A stretch of DNA of 64,000 bases from Chimonanthus salicifolius (taxonomy: Eukaryota > Streptophyta > Magnoliopsida > Laurales > Calycanthaceae), in NCBI GenBank assembly GCA_013350335.1, contig CM023537.1:10038438-10102437 (forward strand), written 5' to 3'. Numbering within the stretch: position 1 is the first letter of the stretch; each line of letters starts with the position of its first letter. The position numbers and the translations under genes are program-made. Below the pieces are notes generated by a model. It was not told the DNA's origin. It was given only the letters and a program-made list of their open reading frames with translations, and did no database searches. This document shows, one piece after another, positions 10,801 to 20,764 of the stretch.

Positions 10801-13800
10801 CTTTTGTAATTGTTCGTGAGTTCTGAGTAAAATATATCACATTTAATGGTCTATTGTTTACAGAAGGAAGATTTGCATAGGGTAATGGACATGTTGACGG
10901 TCAGTGAGCAACATGCACGGACTCTACTTATGTATTACCGATGGGATTTTGAAAGGTTGTCAGAAGTGTTTGTTGAAAAGGGAAGGGATCAGTTATTTTC
11001 TGAGGCAGGCATAACTGTTGTAAATTCTAAGAATCGTGTCTCACCAAGGCATTCTCCAGTAACTTGCAATATCTGTGTGGAGGATGTTTCCCCGGATGCA
11101 GTTACAACAATGGACTGTGGGCACTGCTTCTGCAATAATTGTGAGCATTCTTTTTTTCTTCACTCTGATAAGAACCAAGTCTTAAAAGTTAAAACAAAAA
11201 TAAATAAATTATAGTTGCATATTTTCAAGAGGTTGTTCATATTCTTATCATTCCTACACTAATATATTGTCTTTTTATGCCCAGGTTGGACTGAGTATTT
11301 TGTTGTTCAGATAAATGATGGCCAAAGCAAGCGCATTAGATGCATGGAACACAAGTGCAATAATATTTGTGATGAAGCTGTTGTCAGGAAACTAGTCAGT
11401 GAAAAACGTCCTGATCTCGCTGAGCATTTTGATCGTTTCCTTCTTGAGTCATACATTGAGGACAACAGCAAGGTTAAATGGTGCCCCAGTGTCCCACACT
11501 GTGGAAATGCAATACGTGTCGAGAGTGATGCTTATTGTGAGGTGGAATGTATTTGTGGGCTACAATTTTGTTTCAATTGCTCTTCAGAGGCTCATTCACC
11601 TTGTTCTTGCCAGATGTGGGATCTTTGGACTCAGAAATGCCAAAATGAATCTGAGACAGGCAAATGGATTACAGTTTACACAAAACCCTGTCCCAAGTGT
11701 CATAAGCCTGTGGAAAAGAATGGTGGCTGCAACCTTGTTATATGTTTCTGCGGACAGCCATTTTGGTGAGATTTTCCCTCCTTTCTAATTTCCTTCATTC
11801 ATTTTGTGATAGATCTTTTTAATTGGATCATAGTCCTTCAATCCTAATAGTATCTGAGACTATACTTCTGTTCATGGTGATGTGATCTGTGCACTTCTGT
11901 ATATTTTGGACTCTAATATGTTTTGTTGGACATGGAAACTTCAGGTGCTAGAGATTCTTTCAAAATGCAATATGCCATTTTACCACCAATTTTCAACACC
12001 CGTACTTTTAAGTGGTTGTTAGTTCTCCCTTTGTGAATGTTCTTGAAAATTGTGTGGAAAAAGCACAAATATCACTTCTCATATAAGTGAATTGCTAAAA
12101 AATGAAAATCTAATAGAAGCAATGCTTAGAAAACTACAGAAGACCTAGATTTGTTTCCAATCATGTCAATGTTGGCCTGATTGTTTCCCCTATACACAAG
12201 AAATTTGTGTTGTGTCCACAATTTTTTACCATTTAGCGATGAAAACCGTTGGTTGAGAAGAGGCAGGTGGTCTTCTTCCAGAAAAATTCCAAGTTTGTAC
12301 CAGGTATCTCCAGCTTTCAGGGGGATGATTTGGATTTCCGACAGTCTCAGCATCCAGACCACTCTGAGCCTTGCAAAGAGAAAGTGGTTGCCGGCAGAGG
12401 TGGAAAGATCCACCTCCACCACATGGCCAAGGAATTCTCCAATGGCTTTGAGGGATTGGGGAAACCAGGCACAAAACGGAGCCCGAGAACTCTCACCCAA
12501 ACTGTTCTTAGATTGAAATCTTCAATCCAAAAGGCAAGGTTGGAAAATGGAACTTCTCCATGAGCGTTTGCAAGGATAGGGAACTCCTTCATCTGCCATC
12601 CAGCTTCCCTGACAAATTCGAAAGAGATTCAGACGTCAGTGGAGTCAGCTCTGCTAACATTGACGTTGCCAATGCAGTCCCACTCGTGAACCCAAGCCTC
12701 TGCTTATGATATGATCGAGTGCGAAAGAAAGGTTGCAAGGAGGTTTTTCATCAGGAACTTGATCCTCTGATCAACGCCTCTTTGCTGAGGATGATGGACC
12801 TGCCTCTGTCTGAATTAATGGTCCAGATCGGGGCAGCAACGACTTGGAAAAAGGATGGCTTCTGACCAAGAGCTGCTTGGGAAGCAAGCTGAGAGCTGTG
12901 GAGGACTCACTAGGAGGAGCATACTGAACAGGAGATCTAGCCAATTGGATAGAAAGATTCTTGTCTTTGAAGGATCTGCCATTGACATCAATGATGCCAT
13001 GAAGAGCTTCTTCTCAGTGGCGAAACGAAGGAAAGCAAAGGCCCTGTGGTGTTTGGACTCCTTTGACAAAGGTACAAAGTTGTCAACTATTCTCCCTGAT
13101 TTGCTAAATAGAGGAAAAATGTCAAGTCTAGAAAATGTTGTTGGGAGATTAGAAATGAAGGGGGAGAAAGAGGATCTCCGATCCTTCCACCGGTCAGGTT
13201 GGGGATGGGAGTTGGTTGAGGGGGGTTTAGGAGAAGGCTTGGGAAGAAAGATGGAGGAAGGGAGAGGAGAAGACAAGGGGCCAGAGGTGGAGGAAAGAAT
13301 GGAGGAGAGGAGAGGAGGAGAGGACGGAGAAATAGAGGGAGCCATTTCCCCTACATCCTTGTCCAACTTCTCTAAAATCTGCAAATTGCATTAGAGTCCA
13401 TGCCCAATAATTCAAGGTGGGGTTTCAAGTCGACAGTGAGATACTTCAAAATGGTCTTAATTGGTTAGCGATCCAATTCATTGCATGAGAAGAAAGGGAT
13501 GGTTTTATTCACTGTGTTTTACCTTGCTATTTGTGTATATAATATCACACAATCAGTTCCTTGGGTTAGGGGAAAAGTTTGACCCTAAATCTGCAAAAAA
13601 GAAAAAGCTGGAAATTTTCTTGCCCCTCTAATAAGTTTTCTGTGAAAATTATATATCCCGAAAGCTCTTTGAAGGACTTGGCTCAAACAAGAATTTAGGA
13701 AATTGAGTTGCAGAGCAATAAAAATAGTGGCTTCAAATAAGTAAATAAATAAATAAATTTATGTATACACAATTCAGTTGAAATGGTATCAAAGCCAAGT

Positions 13801-15953
13801 TAGTTGTCTAGAAAATAACAAGTTGTGTGAGAATGTGCGAGTAAAGTTGCGTTTCCTATAAGAAATTTTACTTTCAATATAACATCCATTCCCTAATGCC
13901 TTTGTGGTTGGTGAATCTAGAGGTACTGGGCTCAAAAATGGTGTGGGCACCACTACTAAACATTTCAAAAAAATATAACATCTGCACTTATAGATGGCTG
14001 TAAGTTTTTCTCCCGTTTTATAATTCATAAATTTGCCTTAGAATCTTTCCTGAAATACACAGATACATTGGTATCAGGTTCGAGTCTCGTAGTAACCCGA
14101 TGCATGTGGCTTGTGGGGCTTGCGTGCATCCGGAGCTTTACCCAACGCCCTCGTACTCGGGGAGAGGTAAGGGTCTTGGGGTTCTTCATCGTCGTAAAAA
14201 AAAATACAGAGACGAACAAAGAGAGGATTCCCTAGGCACCACTGCTCATACAAGCCTCTTGAGCACATTGCCAAAAAGATTCCACTGATGCCCCTTTTCA
14301 CCTCTTGTCGCGAATTGGATCATAACCCAATGTGACCTCATTTCGAGGTGACTTCATTGTTAAATTGAAGCCCATCTAATTTAAATAAAAAAAATTGTTT
14401 TTTAGTGATTGAAGCTTTTGACCCGTAAAAGAAGTAGTTCCACTTATCCAATCAAGTTGATTTTTTGTGGACCCCTTGTTCAAGCAAAAGCTTTTTGAAT
14501 CAATCCATTCACGTGTCTAGGTGAGACCCCCATAGGGGTGTGCAAGTACAGTTGAGCATGTGTAATTCATGTTGTGCCCACCTAGGCTCATGTGGACAGT
14601 TTGGTTGGAAAGGTAAAATACAGTGCCTTCTAAAAATCACCCTGATTGATAATTGAAGCGTTGTTTTTAGAGAACCCAAAGTTCGGATCACTTTAAAATA
14701 ATTTCTTAATCCAAATTGGGTGTTCAATTTACCTTTCAAAAAAAATTGGGTGTTCAATTCAACAATGAGATCATTTTTATACTGGGGTCAAATTAGACAA
14801 GAATTCAATTTATGGTAGGAGAGGGCCTTCAGTGGAGTCTCCTTTATGTGGGTGCCCATGGTGCTTATATGAGTACCAGTGCCTATAGATCCTGTGTGTG
14901 TGTGCACATTCTTCATTGTTTTGAAGATGAGAAGGAATTGTATTCTTGCTTTGTAATGGAAGCTAGTTCATATCTCCATAGGATCATATATTTCTCTCTC
15001 TACTTTTCACCTTTTTCTCCTCCTTTTTTGAATGGCTATTAAGCTCTACACATGACATTGTAATGGAATTGTTTTTGTATATTCAATCACTACCCCCTCT
15101 GTTTTTCAATTTTCCCCTTACACATACAAATCAAGGCTTTCTTGTGTTTTTGAACTAACTCTGGTTTGATGCAGTTGGTTGTGTGGTGGTGCCACGGGTT
15201 CTGCCCATACATGGTCAACTATTAAGGGCCATAGTTGTGGACGCTACAAGGAAGAGTCCATTGAGATGGCACCTTATTTCCATGAACTATATCGGTACAT
15301 GCACTATCACAACCACTACAAAGCTCAGACAGATTCTTTTATGCTTGAGAGCAAGCTTAAGGAAACCATCCAATATAAAATATCAGTTGCTGAGAGTAAG
15401 GAGTCTGGAATCAAAGATTATAGTTGGGTGACAAATGGACTCAATCAACTCTTCAGATCAAGGCGCATCCTGTCATATTCATATCCATTTGCATACTATA
15501 TGTTTGGAAATTATCTATTCAAGGGTGAAATGACCAAGCAACAAAGGGAACTGAAACGGAACCTGTTTGAGGATCAGCAGCAGCAGCTAGAGGCAAATGT
15601 AGAGAAGCTTTCCAAGTACATAGAAAAACCATTCCATGAGTTGCCCATGGATCAGATTTTTGTTGCAAGGACGCAAATTATCGATCTTTCGAACATCGTC
15701 GATCAACTTTGCAAGAAAATGTAAGTTGCTAAAACCGTTTGACTAGGTTCATGATACTAAGTTTTTTCTCATCAACCTTATTTACTTTTGTAGGTATGAC
15801 TGCATTGAGAATGATTTGTTGGGTTCCCTCCAATTAACAACTCATAACATTGCCTCCTACAGATCCAAGGGCATTGAGAAAGCTTCTGAACTTTCCATTT
15901 CCTGGGATTCAGATCTAAGTTCAATGAGTGTAAAAAGTCCACAATGCAGATAA
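4867..15953 (+). CDS. ARI: Ariadne-type RBR E3 ubiquitin ligase (ARI1/ARI2-like), 6 exons
   Basis: Exons: 4867-4980, 10748-10780, 10864-11140, 11285-11765, 15175-15720 and 15794-15953, all with GT-AG junctions, joining in frame to 536 aa. An acidic N-terminus (residues 1-27) leads into a UBA-like helical segment (about 40-90). RING1 starts at C117-N-I-C120 and includes CGHCFCNNC, followed by an in-between-RING domain (C208 through CSC at 248-250). RING2 starts at C277-P-K-C280 and has KNGGCNL, where C290 is the expected catalytic cysteine. A helical Ariadne domain follows, with the family motifs SWVTNGL and NLFEDQQQQLE. In this family ubiquitin moves from E2 to the RING2 cysteine and then to the substrate. 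An in-frame ATG at 4801 could add 22 residues; 4867 is preferred because the acidic start then matches the family. The tail after SYRSKGIE is short compared with Arabidopsis ARI1. Introns 1 (5.8 kb) and 4 (3.4 kb) are swollen by transposons. Family assignment is firm; the exact orthologue is inferred. Confidence 0.93.
5650..6075. repeat. Degenerate inverted-word repeat in ARI intron 1
   Basis: Repeated words such as TTATTAAATGGGTTGGC and their complements (AACCCATTTATTAAA type) alternate over about 350 bp. A similar stretch lies at 8340-8760. This looks like a decayed fold-back or MITE family; no ends or target duplication could be fixed. Confidence 0.4.
6076..7095 (+). mobile_element. LINE reverse-transcriptase 3' remnant (zf-RVT) in ARI intron 1
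   Basis: Two frames carry the C-terminal end of a plant L1-type ORF2. The first holds a stretch like GHGEIIKFWTDSWC, typical of the segment after the polymerase core. The second, after a frameshift, runs through a FSVKSF-like element, SKAPPRAISFVWTA and LTRDHLQKRGK to the zinc-binding CPFCLQASEESNHLLIHCPF motif (about 6570-6640). The endonuclease and polymerase parts are absent and the frames are broken, so this is a dead 5'-truncated copy lying in the sense direction of the host gene. Confidence 0.85.
7096..8339. other. ARI intron 1 interior, no separate feature
   Basis: Intronic AT-rich sequence, with a pyrimidine-rich tract near 7678-7760. No coding or structured element was recognised. 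Confidence 0.5.
8340..8760. repeat. Second degenerate inverted-word repeat in ARI intron 1
   Basis: Words of the type CATTTATTAAA, TTAAATGGATTGACC and TTGACCCA recur in both orientations. It resembles the stretch at 5650-6075. The element boundaries are not visible. Confidence 0.35.
8877..9060 (+). repeat. Three tandem copies of a ~60-bp unit
   Basis: The unit starts TAAACGGAGTGTCAAGTCCC, continues with TTGCTGCGATTC and AGGAGCTATTGG, and begins at about 8877, 8934 and 9002. Copies differ by small indels (unit 57-68 bp). The CCCGTTTGGTTGCTGCGATT word resembles the ends of common plant MITEs, so the array may have grown from a MITE terminus. Confidence 0.8.
9061..10415. other. ARI intron 1 interior, no separate feature
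   Basis: Intronic sequence without a recognisable coding region or bounded repeat. Short ORFs here have no family features. Confidence 0.5.
10431..10636 (+). mobile_element. tRNA-derived SINE in ARI intron 1
   Basis: An A-box-like AAGTGGTTGGCTTGACGG is followed about 40 bp later by a B-box-like TTGAGTTTGATTC, then a SINE body and a short A tail. The body is bounded by a direct repeat: ACATAATCCTTATT at 10416-10429 against ACATAACCCTTATT at 10637-10650 (13 of 14 bases). It ends about 110 bp before the small second exon of the host gene. Confidence 0.82.
12126..13400 (-). mobile_element. LINE ORF1 remnant, antisense in ARI intron 4
   Basis: Read on the minus strand from about 13384, a Ser/Pro-rich leader precedes an RRM-like domain with the words FSKSGRIVDNF and HRAFAFLRF, as in plant L1-type ORF1 proteins. 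Further on, in other frames, a DUF4283-like piece follows (SLKAIGEFLGHVVEVD, then FARLRVV). Frames are broken and ORF2 is missing. The long plus-strand ORFs over the same interval are antisense shadows. Confidence 0.7.
14060..14205 (+). mobile_element. 5'-truncated SINE in ARI intron 4
   Basis: A B-box-like GGTTCGAGTCTC at about 14078 is followed by a SINE body with CTTGTGGGGCTTGCGTGC and GGGGAGAGGTAAGGG, ending in a poly(A) run near 14197-14205. The wording resembles the Au-type SINE family. The A-box half is missing, and the direct repeat around it is unconvincing. Confidence 0.6.
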
Positions 15954-16365
15954 TCTCCAGTTGATCTAACCATACAAACTGATGGTATAATCTCAAAAAG
16001 AAAACCCTTTACTATCTGTTCATATTTATAACCACTGTTTTTTTTAATGATTATATATTTATAGCCATTGTTATTATTATTTTTTCTTGTGGGTTCATTT
16101 TCCAAAAAAAAAAGGGAAAGAAACAAAAGGGATAACACGAATCTTGTCTTGTGAATTTGTGGTTGCTCCCTTGAGATGAGATTTGTTTTCTTCCACCATT
16201 AGTTTTGCCATTATCATTGTTATTATGGTTTTGTGTGTATGGGGGGGAGTGGGGGTGGGTTGGAGCCCATAAAATTAACAACGAAGACTGATTTAGAGGT
16301 TTGTGACCATCAAATACATTGATCATTATCGTCATTGTTATCATCAAAGCCAAAACCCCATCTAC
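15954..16365 (+). other. 3' flank of the ARI gene
   Basis: Probable 3' UTR and terminator region of the ubiquitin ligase gene, cut short by the solo LTR that begins at 16366. A dense G run at 16241-16259 is noted separately. No exact polyadenylation site is claimed. Confidence 0.45.
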
Positions 16366-17955
16366 TGTTAGGGCCTCGGTTTACCGAGTCTATGTATTGT
16401 CAATTCTGTGATCGAGTGTGACCGTGTATCTTGGACCTTGCCTTGGAAGAATGCGAAGATGTCAGAAGATCTAATGTGCATTGAAGAATCCACACCGAAC
16501 ATGTGATTGGCATATAGGTAAATGAACCTTAGTGGACCTTAGGTTAAGCCTAAAATACCTTAGAAGTCAATGGTTATAAAATTGAAAAACTGAAAACTGT
16601 TTGACCCAAATACCTTAGTGGCCTCAAAGACACTCCTTATCTGAGTGAAAATATATGACAGTTGTATTTTCAGCGTGGGACCGCAAGGTTATGTGTCCCT
16701 TGACCCAAATATCTTACAAGATATGGTAAGACAAACTAAAAAGAGGGAAAGACTCCTCTTGATTTCGAAAAATCCTAAGTCTTATCTTGATTGAGATTTT
16801 TATGGAAATATGGAGAATCTACAAAGGTCTTCTTAGACTTTGTAAAATCTGTTTGTCATCTCTTAAATCATGAACAAAACTAAAATCATGGATGGCTATA
16901 TCATACGTATTTTGAAAGACTCCTCTTAAGATTATTGAAAATCTTTTTGGCTATCTCATAATTCGAATTTATGAGATAATGATTGACAAATGGCAAAATT
17001 GTTGTGCTGACCTTTGACCAATTATATTTGAAAAATCCTTTGAAAGGCTCCTCATGACCATAGAAGATCTTGGAAGATGATTTAGGTAATCTCATGATTT
17101 GATCTATTATTCTGATTGACAATAAAGGACAAACGTCAATTTAGTGAGCTGGTCATTGACTCAATAAGATTAGAAGAATGGTTTGAAGTCTGGAAAATTC
17201 AGTGAGCTGTATTACTATATACAGCCTGGAGGCTTCGAGACTTGACTGTTCCAAAAACAGTCTTATAAATGTATGGCTGACTGAATTCAAAATACAGGGC
17301 TGAATATTGGAAAATCTCAATAGTGACCAGAGACTTTCTCCATCCCTTATCTCTCTTCTTCATCGTGCTTATTTTGTGAAGAAGATGAAGACTTTCCTCT
17401 AGGACCCAAAAACCAGTAGTACTCTTGTCCTAGAACCCATGTTCCGTTGTGCCAAAGCTTACTGAAGAATGAACCAGATCTGAAAGTAGAAGGCGCGGAG
17501 ACATCTACAAGAATAACACACATTTTGAAGAATTGTTAAGGCCCAAGTAAAGTGTTCTTCTTAGTCTTTTTATTTCATATCACATTGTAAGGTGGATTGA
17601 ACATTGTGTTCGAACCACTTAAAAAAATAGGCGTCGAGGATTAGACCACGCAGGTCGAACCTCTATAAAAAATTAGGTTGTACTATCTGGGTGTGAAGTC
17701 CATTCATAGAATATTGGGACGACCCTAGAGTTGGAAAATTTGACAGTGGATGTAGGTTCAAGTGAATTGGACCACTATAAATTATTGTACAATGTGGTTT
17801 GCTTCAATGGTTTGATTCATTTATTTATCACTTGCACACACGTTTATTCCACTGCACATATTGTTAAATTGATTTATTTTAAAAAGAAAAATAAAATCGG
17901 ATCAGACCTATACACCTCCCTCTAGATCTTGCATACTTCTAGTAACGGAATTTCA
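16366..17955 (+). mobile_element. Solo LTR, 1.59 kb, Ty1/copia-like, with 5-bp target duplication
   Basis: The element starts TGTTAGGGCC and ends GGAATTTCA, and the same five bases, TCTAC, flank it at 16361-16365 and 17956-17960. There is no internal gag/pol, PBS or second LTR, which fits a solo LTR left by recombination between two LTRs. Near its 3' side (about 17636-17660) it has GATTAGACCACGCAGGTCG, and close to the end it has CCTATACACCTCCCTCTAG. Both resemble words common in long plant copia (SIRE/Maximus-like) LTRs. It sits 0.4 kb after the ARI stop codon in the same orientation. Confidence 0.8.
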
Positions 17956-17960
17956 TCTAC

Positions 17961-19981
17961 AGCATGGTACAAATATGACACTGATGGATTTCCGTTACAG
18001 GGCCTATTTGTTGTTGTCCATCCACTAAAAAATAAAGAGCATGGAAAATGATAATCTTCTCTCTTTTATGGAACGAAAGTTTTTTCTCAAAAATATAAGA
18101 AATAAGACATAAAGAAGCCATTTTTTATAGGGGAATTAGAAAAATTTAAGGAAGAAAAGACTGATTTTTCTTGTTCATCAAGACTATATTATATTTTGTT
18201 CGTTTTCAATAAAAATAGTTCTTTCCCACAATTATCCCAATATTGCTAATGATTTATTTTTTATTCGACAAAAGCTTTTATATACATAAGCATCTGAAGA
18301 ATTCTTCTATATGCTATTTAGAGATGTGGATGGAAAGTAGTGGATAAGAGTGAATTTTACATCAAGGATTAAGTTGGATTTAGAATTGAATAATTAGGAT
18401 TTTAAATAATTTACATCAAAGGTTAGAGTTTTTAATTAAAATATCTTAACAGAATGATTAAGATAATTATACAATATAGAAATACATTGTATATGGTGCG
18501 CCCTACAGTTTAAATCATGCTTAGTCTAAATTTGGCTGTTCAAGTTGGGTCTAGCTCTTAAAATGAAAGGCCCAATAGTAACTCAATTTTAAATGGGTCC
18601 CTGTTTGGAGTCCAAATTGCACTCGGGTCCTAAGCCAAGTTACCCAAGTTTAAATTTTTAGGGTTGGGTTAGGCCACTGAGAGCTCGTCTTGACCCACGC
18701 TGCATCCCTTCAGATAGTGGCACGTCAAAACTCAACCTGTTCGAAAATTTTATTCTTCAAATCTAATATTATAAAATATTTGGACTTAACAAATATAGTA
18801 TTGAACATCATTTATGTCGTAAAAATTGAAAAAAAAAAATTCAAAAATCTGAAAAATGAAAAACCAAGATTACCAAACATTTGATATGAAATTCATGTTC
18901 TCTAGTATCTTATAGTGACTTGTGTCTTCAATATTATTTATAATTTTTTATTAATATCTTAATATTATAACAATGTTGAAGAATTAAAAAAGAAATCACA
19001 CAAACACCATACAAAATTATAGTAAGTTATCTACATTCAATTCCATAAACATTCAATATTATTTCATTAATTAAAAAAACCAAAAAATGAGGATTATCTT
19101 AGTGTTAACATTCAAACAAAAAAAAATGATTACATAAATCAAAATAGACAAATTTAAAAGAAAATGAAGTTGCAGTGGACAAGTACCTATCAAACATGAA
19201 GAATTTGCTTCTAAGTTTGTCTAAGACCATAAGTCATAACCAAGAGAAGATTCAAAGTGAAAATAATAAATAGGCTATTTTTAAAAGAATATTAATTTTT
19301 TTTTTTTGGTTGTATCACCTATATCAACCATTTTTTGTATTATATCTTATTGCAAAATGGCCAAAAAAGAGTAATATGAATTTGCTTAGTAAAAATGTTT
19401 AGCATCAAAAAAATTTTATACCTATAGTTTGAGCAACTCTATAAAGACTAGAGTGTTCATTTTGAATGAGAAGATTACATATTTTATCATGAACTGAGTA
19501 TCTGAGCCTTATATAGTTAGGTAAGATGGATGTTGAATATCAAAGATGATATTCCAAAGAAAATTTTTCAACTAAATTATCAAAACTTTTTGAGATAAGT
19601 TAAGAAAAATTAATTAATGATACTAATTAAGTTTTCAAAGTCTAAAATGGTAAAAGTAAAAAATGTTATGGTCCATTTCAAATTTAAGTTGCAACCTCTA
19701 TAAATAGGAAGATTTAAGAAGTCATTTTAGAGCTTTCGATAAAATTTTGGATGAAATATATAAAAAATGAAAAAAAAAGCAATAATAATTATTATTAAAG
19801 TCAAAATCCCATTTAAGGAGAAATTGACAAAAGATAATGAGTTGGTAAAAAAATTGACCTCATTTTGGGCTTGTAATTTTGATGTAATATGTAATAACCT
19901 GGGCTTTCCTTTGCAATGAATTTATGTTATCTTATCAACCACAGAGTCCCAAGGAAAATGATAATTTAATTGAATTTGGAT
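17961..19981. other. Intergenic DNA between ARI and the DUF616 gene
   Basis: AT-rich. Around 18530-18700 there is a GGGTC/GGCCC-word stretch that resembles the decayed name-like MITE sequences elsewhere in the window. No gene was recognised. Confidence 0.5.
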
Positions 19982-20304
19982 TAGAGCTGAAATTTAGGTC
20001 GGATCAGGTTGGATTTTAATATCAATCCATGTAAAAATTTATTGAACCCAACCTATTTCGAATGACTCAACCCAATCTAAATTTTTGATCCATGTCATTT
20101 CAAATGTTGTTTTATAACTTGGTACATTTAGGTCGAGCTGATTACATCCGGTCGGATCAGATTAATTTTAAATTTTTTAACTCAATTCGACTCAAATTTC
20201 ATACGAGTTTTCCCCAATTTGAAATATACAAATTGATAATCTAAACCCACTAATTCTTCGAGTCAGGTCATGTCGAATTAAAATCTTTCCAAGTTTCACC
20301 CCTA
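19982..20304. mobile_element. Decayed hAT-type MITE
   Basis: The left end TAGAGCTGAAATTTAGG pairs with the complement of the right end CCAAGTTTCACCCCTA. The interior holds repeated words such as GGTCGGATCAGG and CATGTCGAATT. No target duplication survives. It belongs with the copies at 1872-2160 and 27487-27847. Confidence 0.55.
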
Positions 20305-20764
20305 TATTAACCAATCGGTTTTAATCCTAAATTTGACTTCCCATGGACAGTCCAATTTTTCTCATATTTTCTCCTTTAATCGTAAATCTTAAAAAACTTT
20401 ATAAATAATATAATTCAAATAAAATTCTTTAATTTAAACATCATAATACTACGAGACAAAACATGTAAAAAATTATTTTATAAAAATCAAATTCATGGCA
20501 ACATTAAAATCTTGAGTGGGAAGCCTTGAGACTTTGAGAGTGTCCCTCAGAGTTTTCAATCTCCATGTCCATCGTACCTTTGCAGTTTACAGTTTTACAC
20601 TTCTACAGTGGCGTTCCAGTTACGGAGGACGCAAATCGGACTGGAATAACATAATTCAAGGTGGCATCTCACCGTTGAACCCTCTCCTCTTCATCTTGTC
20701 CTTCCATTCCTCTTCTTCTCTTTTCCTTTAGATCTCATCAACGGCTGAGATCTTCCCCCAACCG
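20305..20764 (+). promoter_or_regulatory. Upstream region and 5' UTR of the DUF616 gene
   Basis: The AT-rich part up to about 20510 gives way to a C/T-richer stretch directly before the ATG at 20765, as expected for promoter followed by 5' UTR. No single TATA box stands out. Confidence 0.4.

Noticed and set aside
12855..13394. 179-aa ORF on the plus strand
   Set aside because: It is the antisense shadow of the minus-strand LINE ORF1 remnant and has only low-complexity Glu/Gly/Arg composition.
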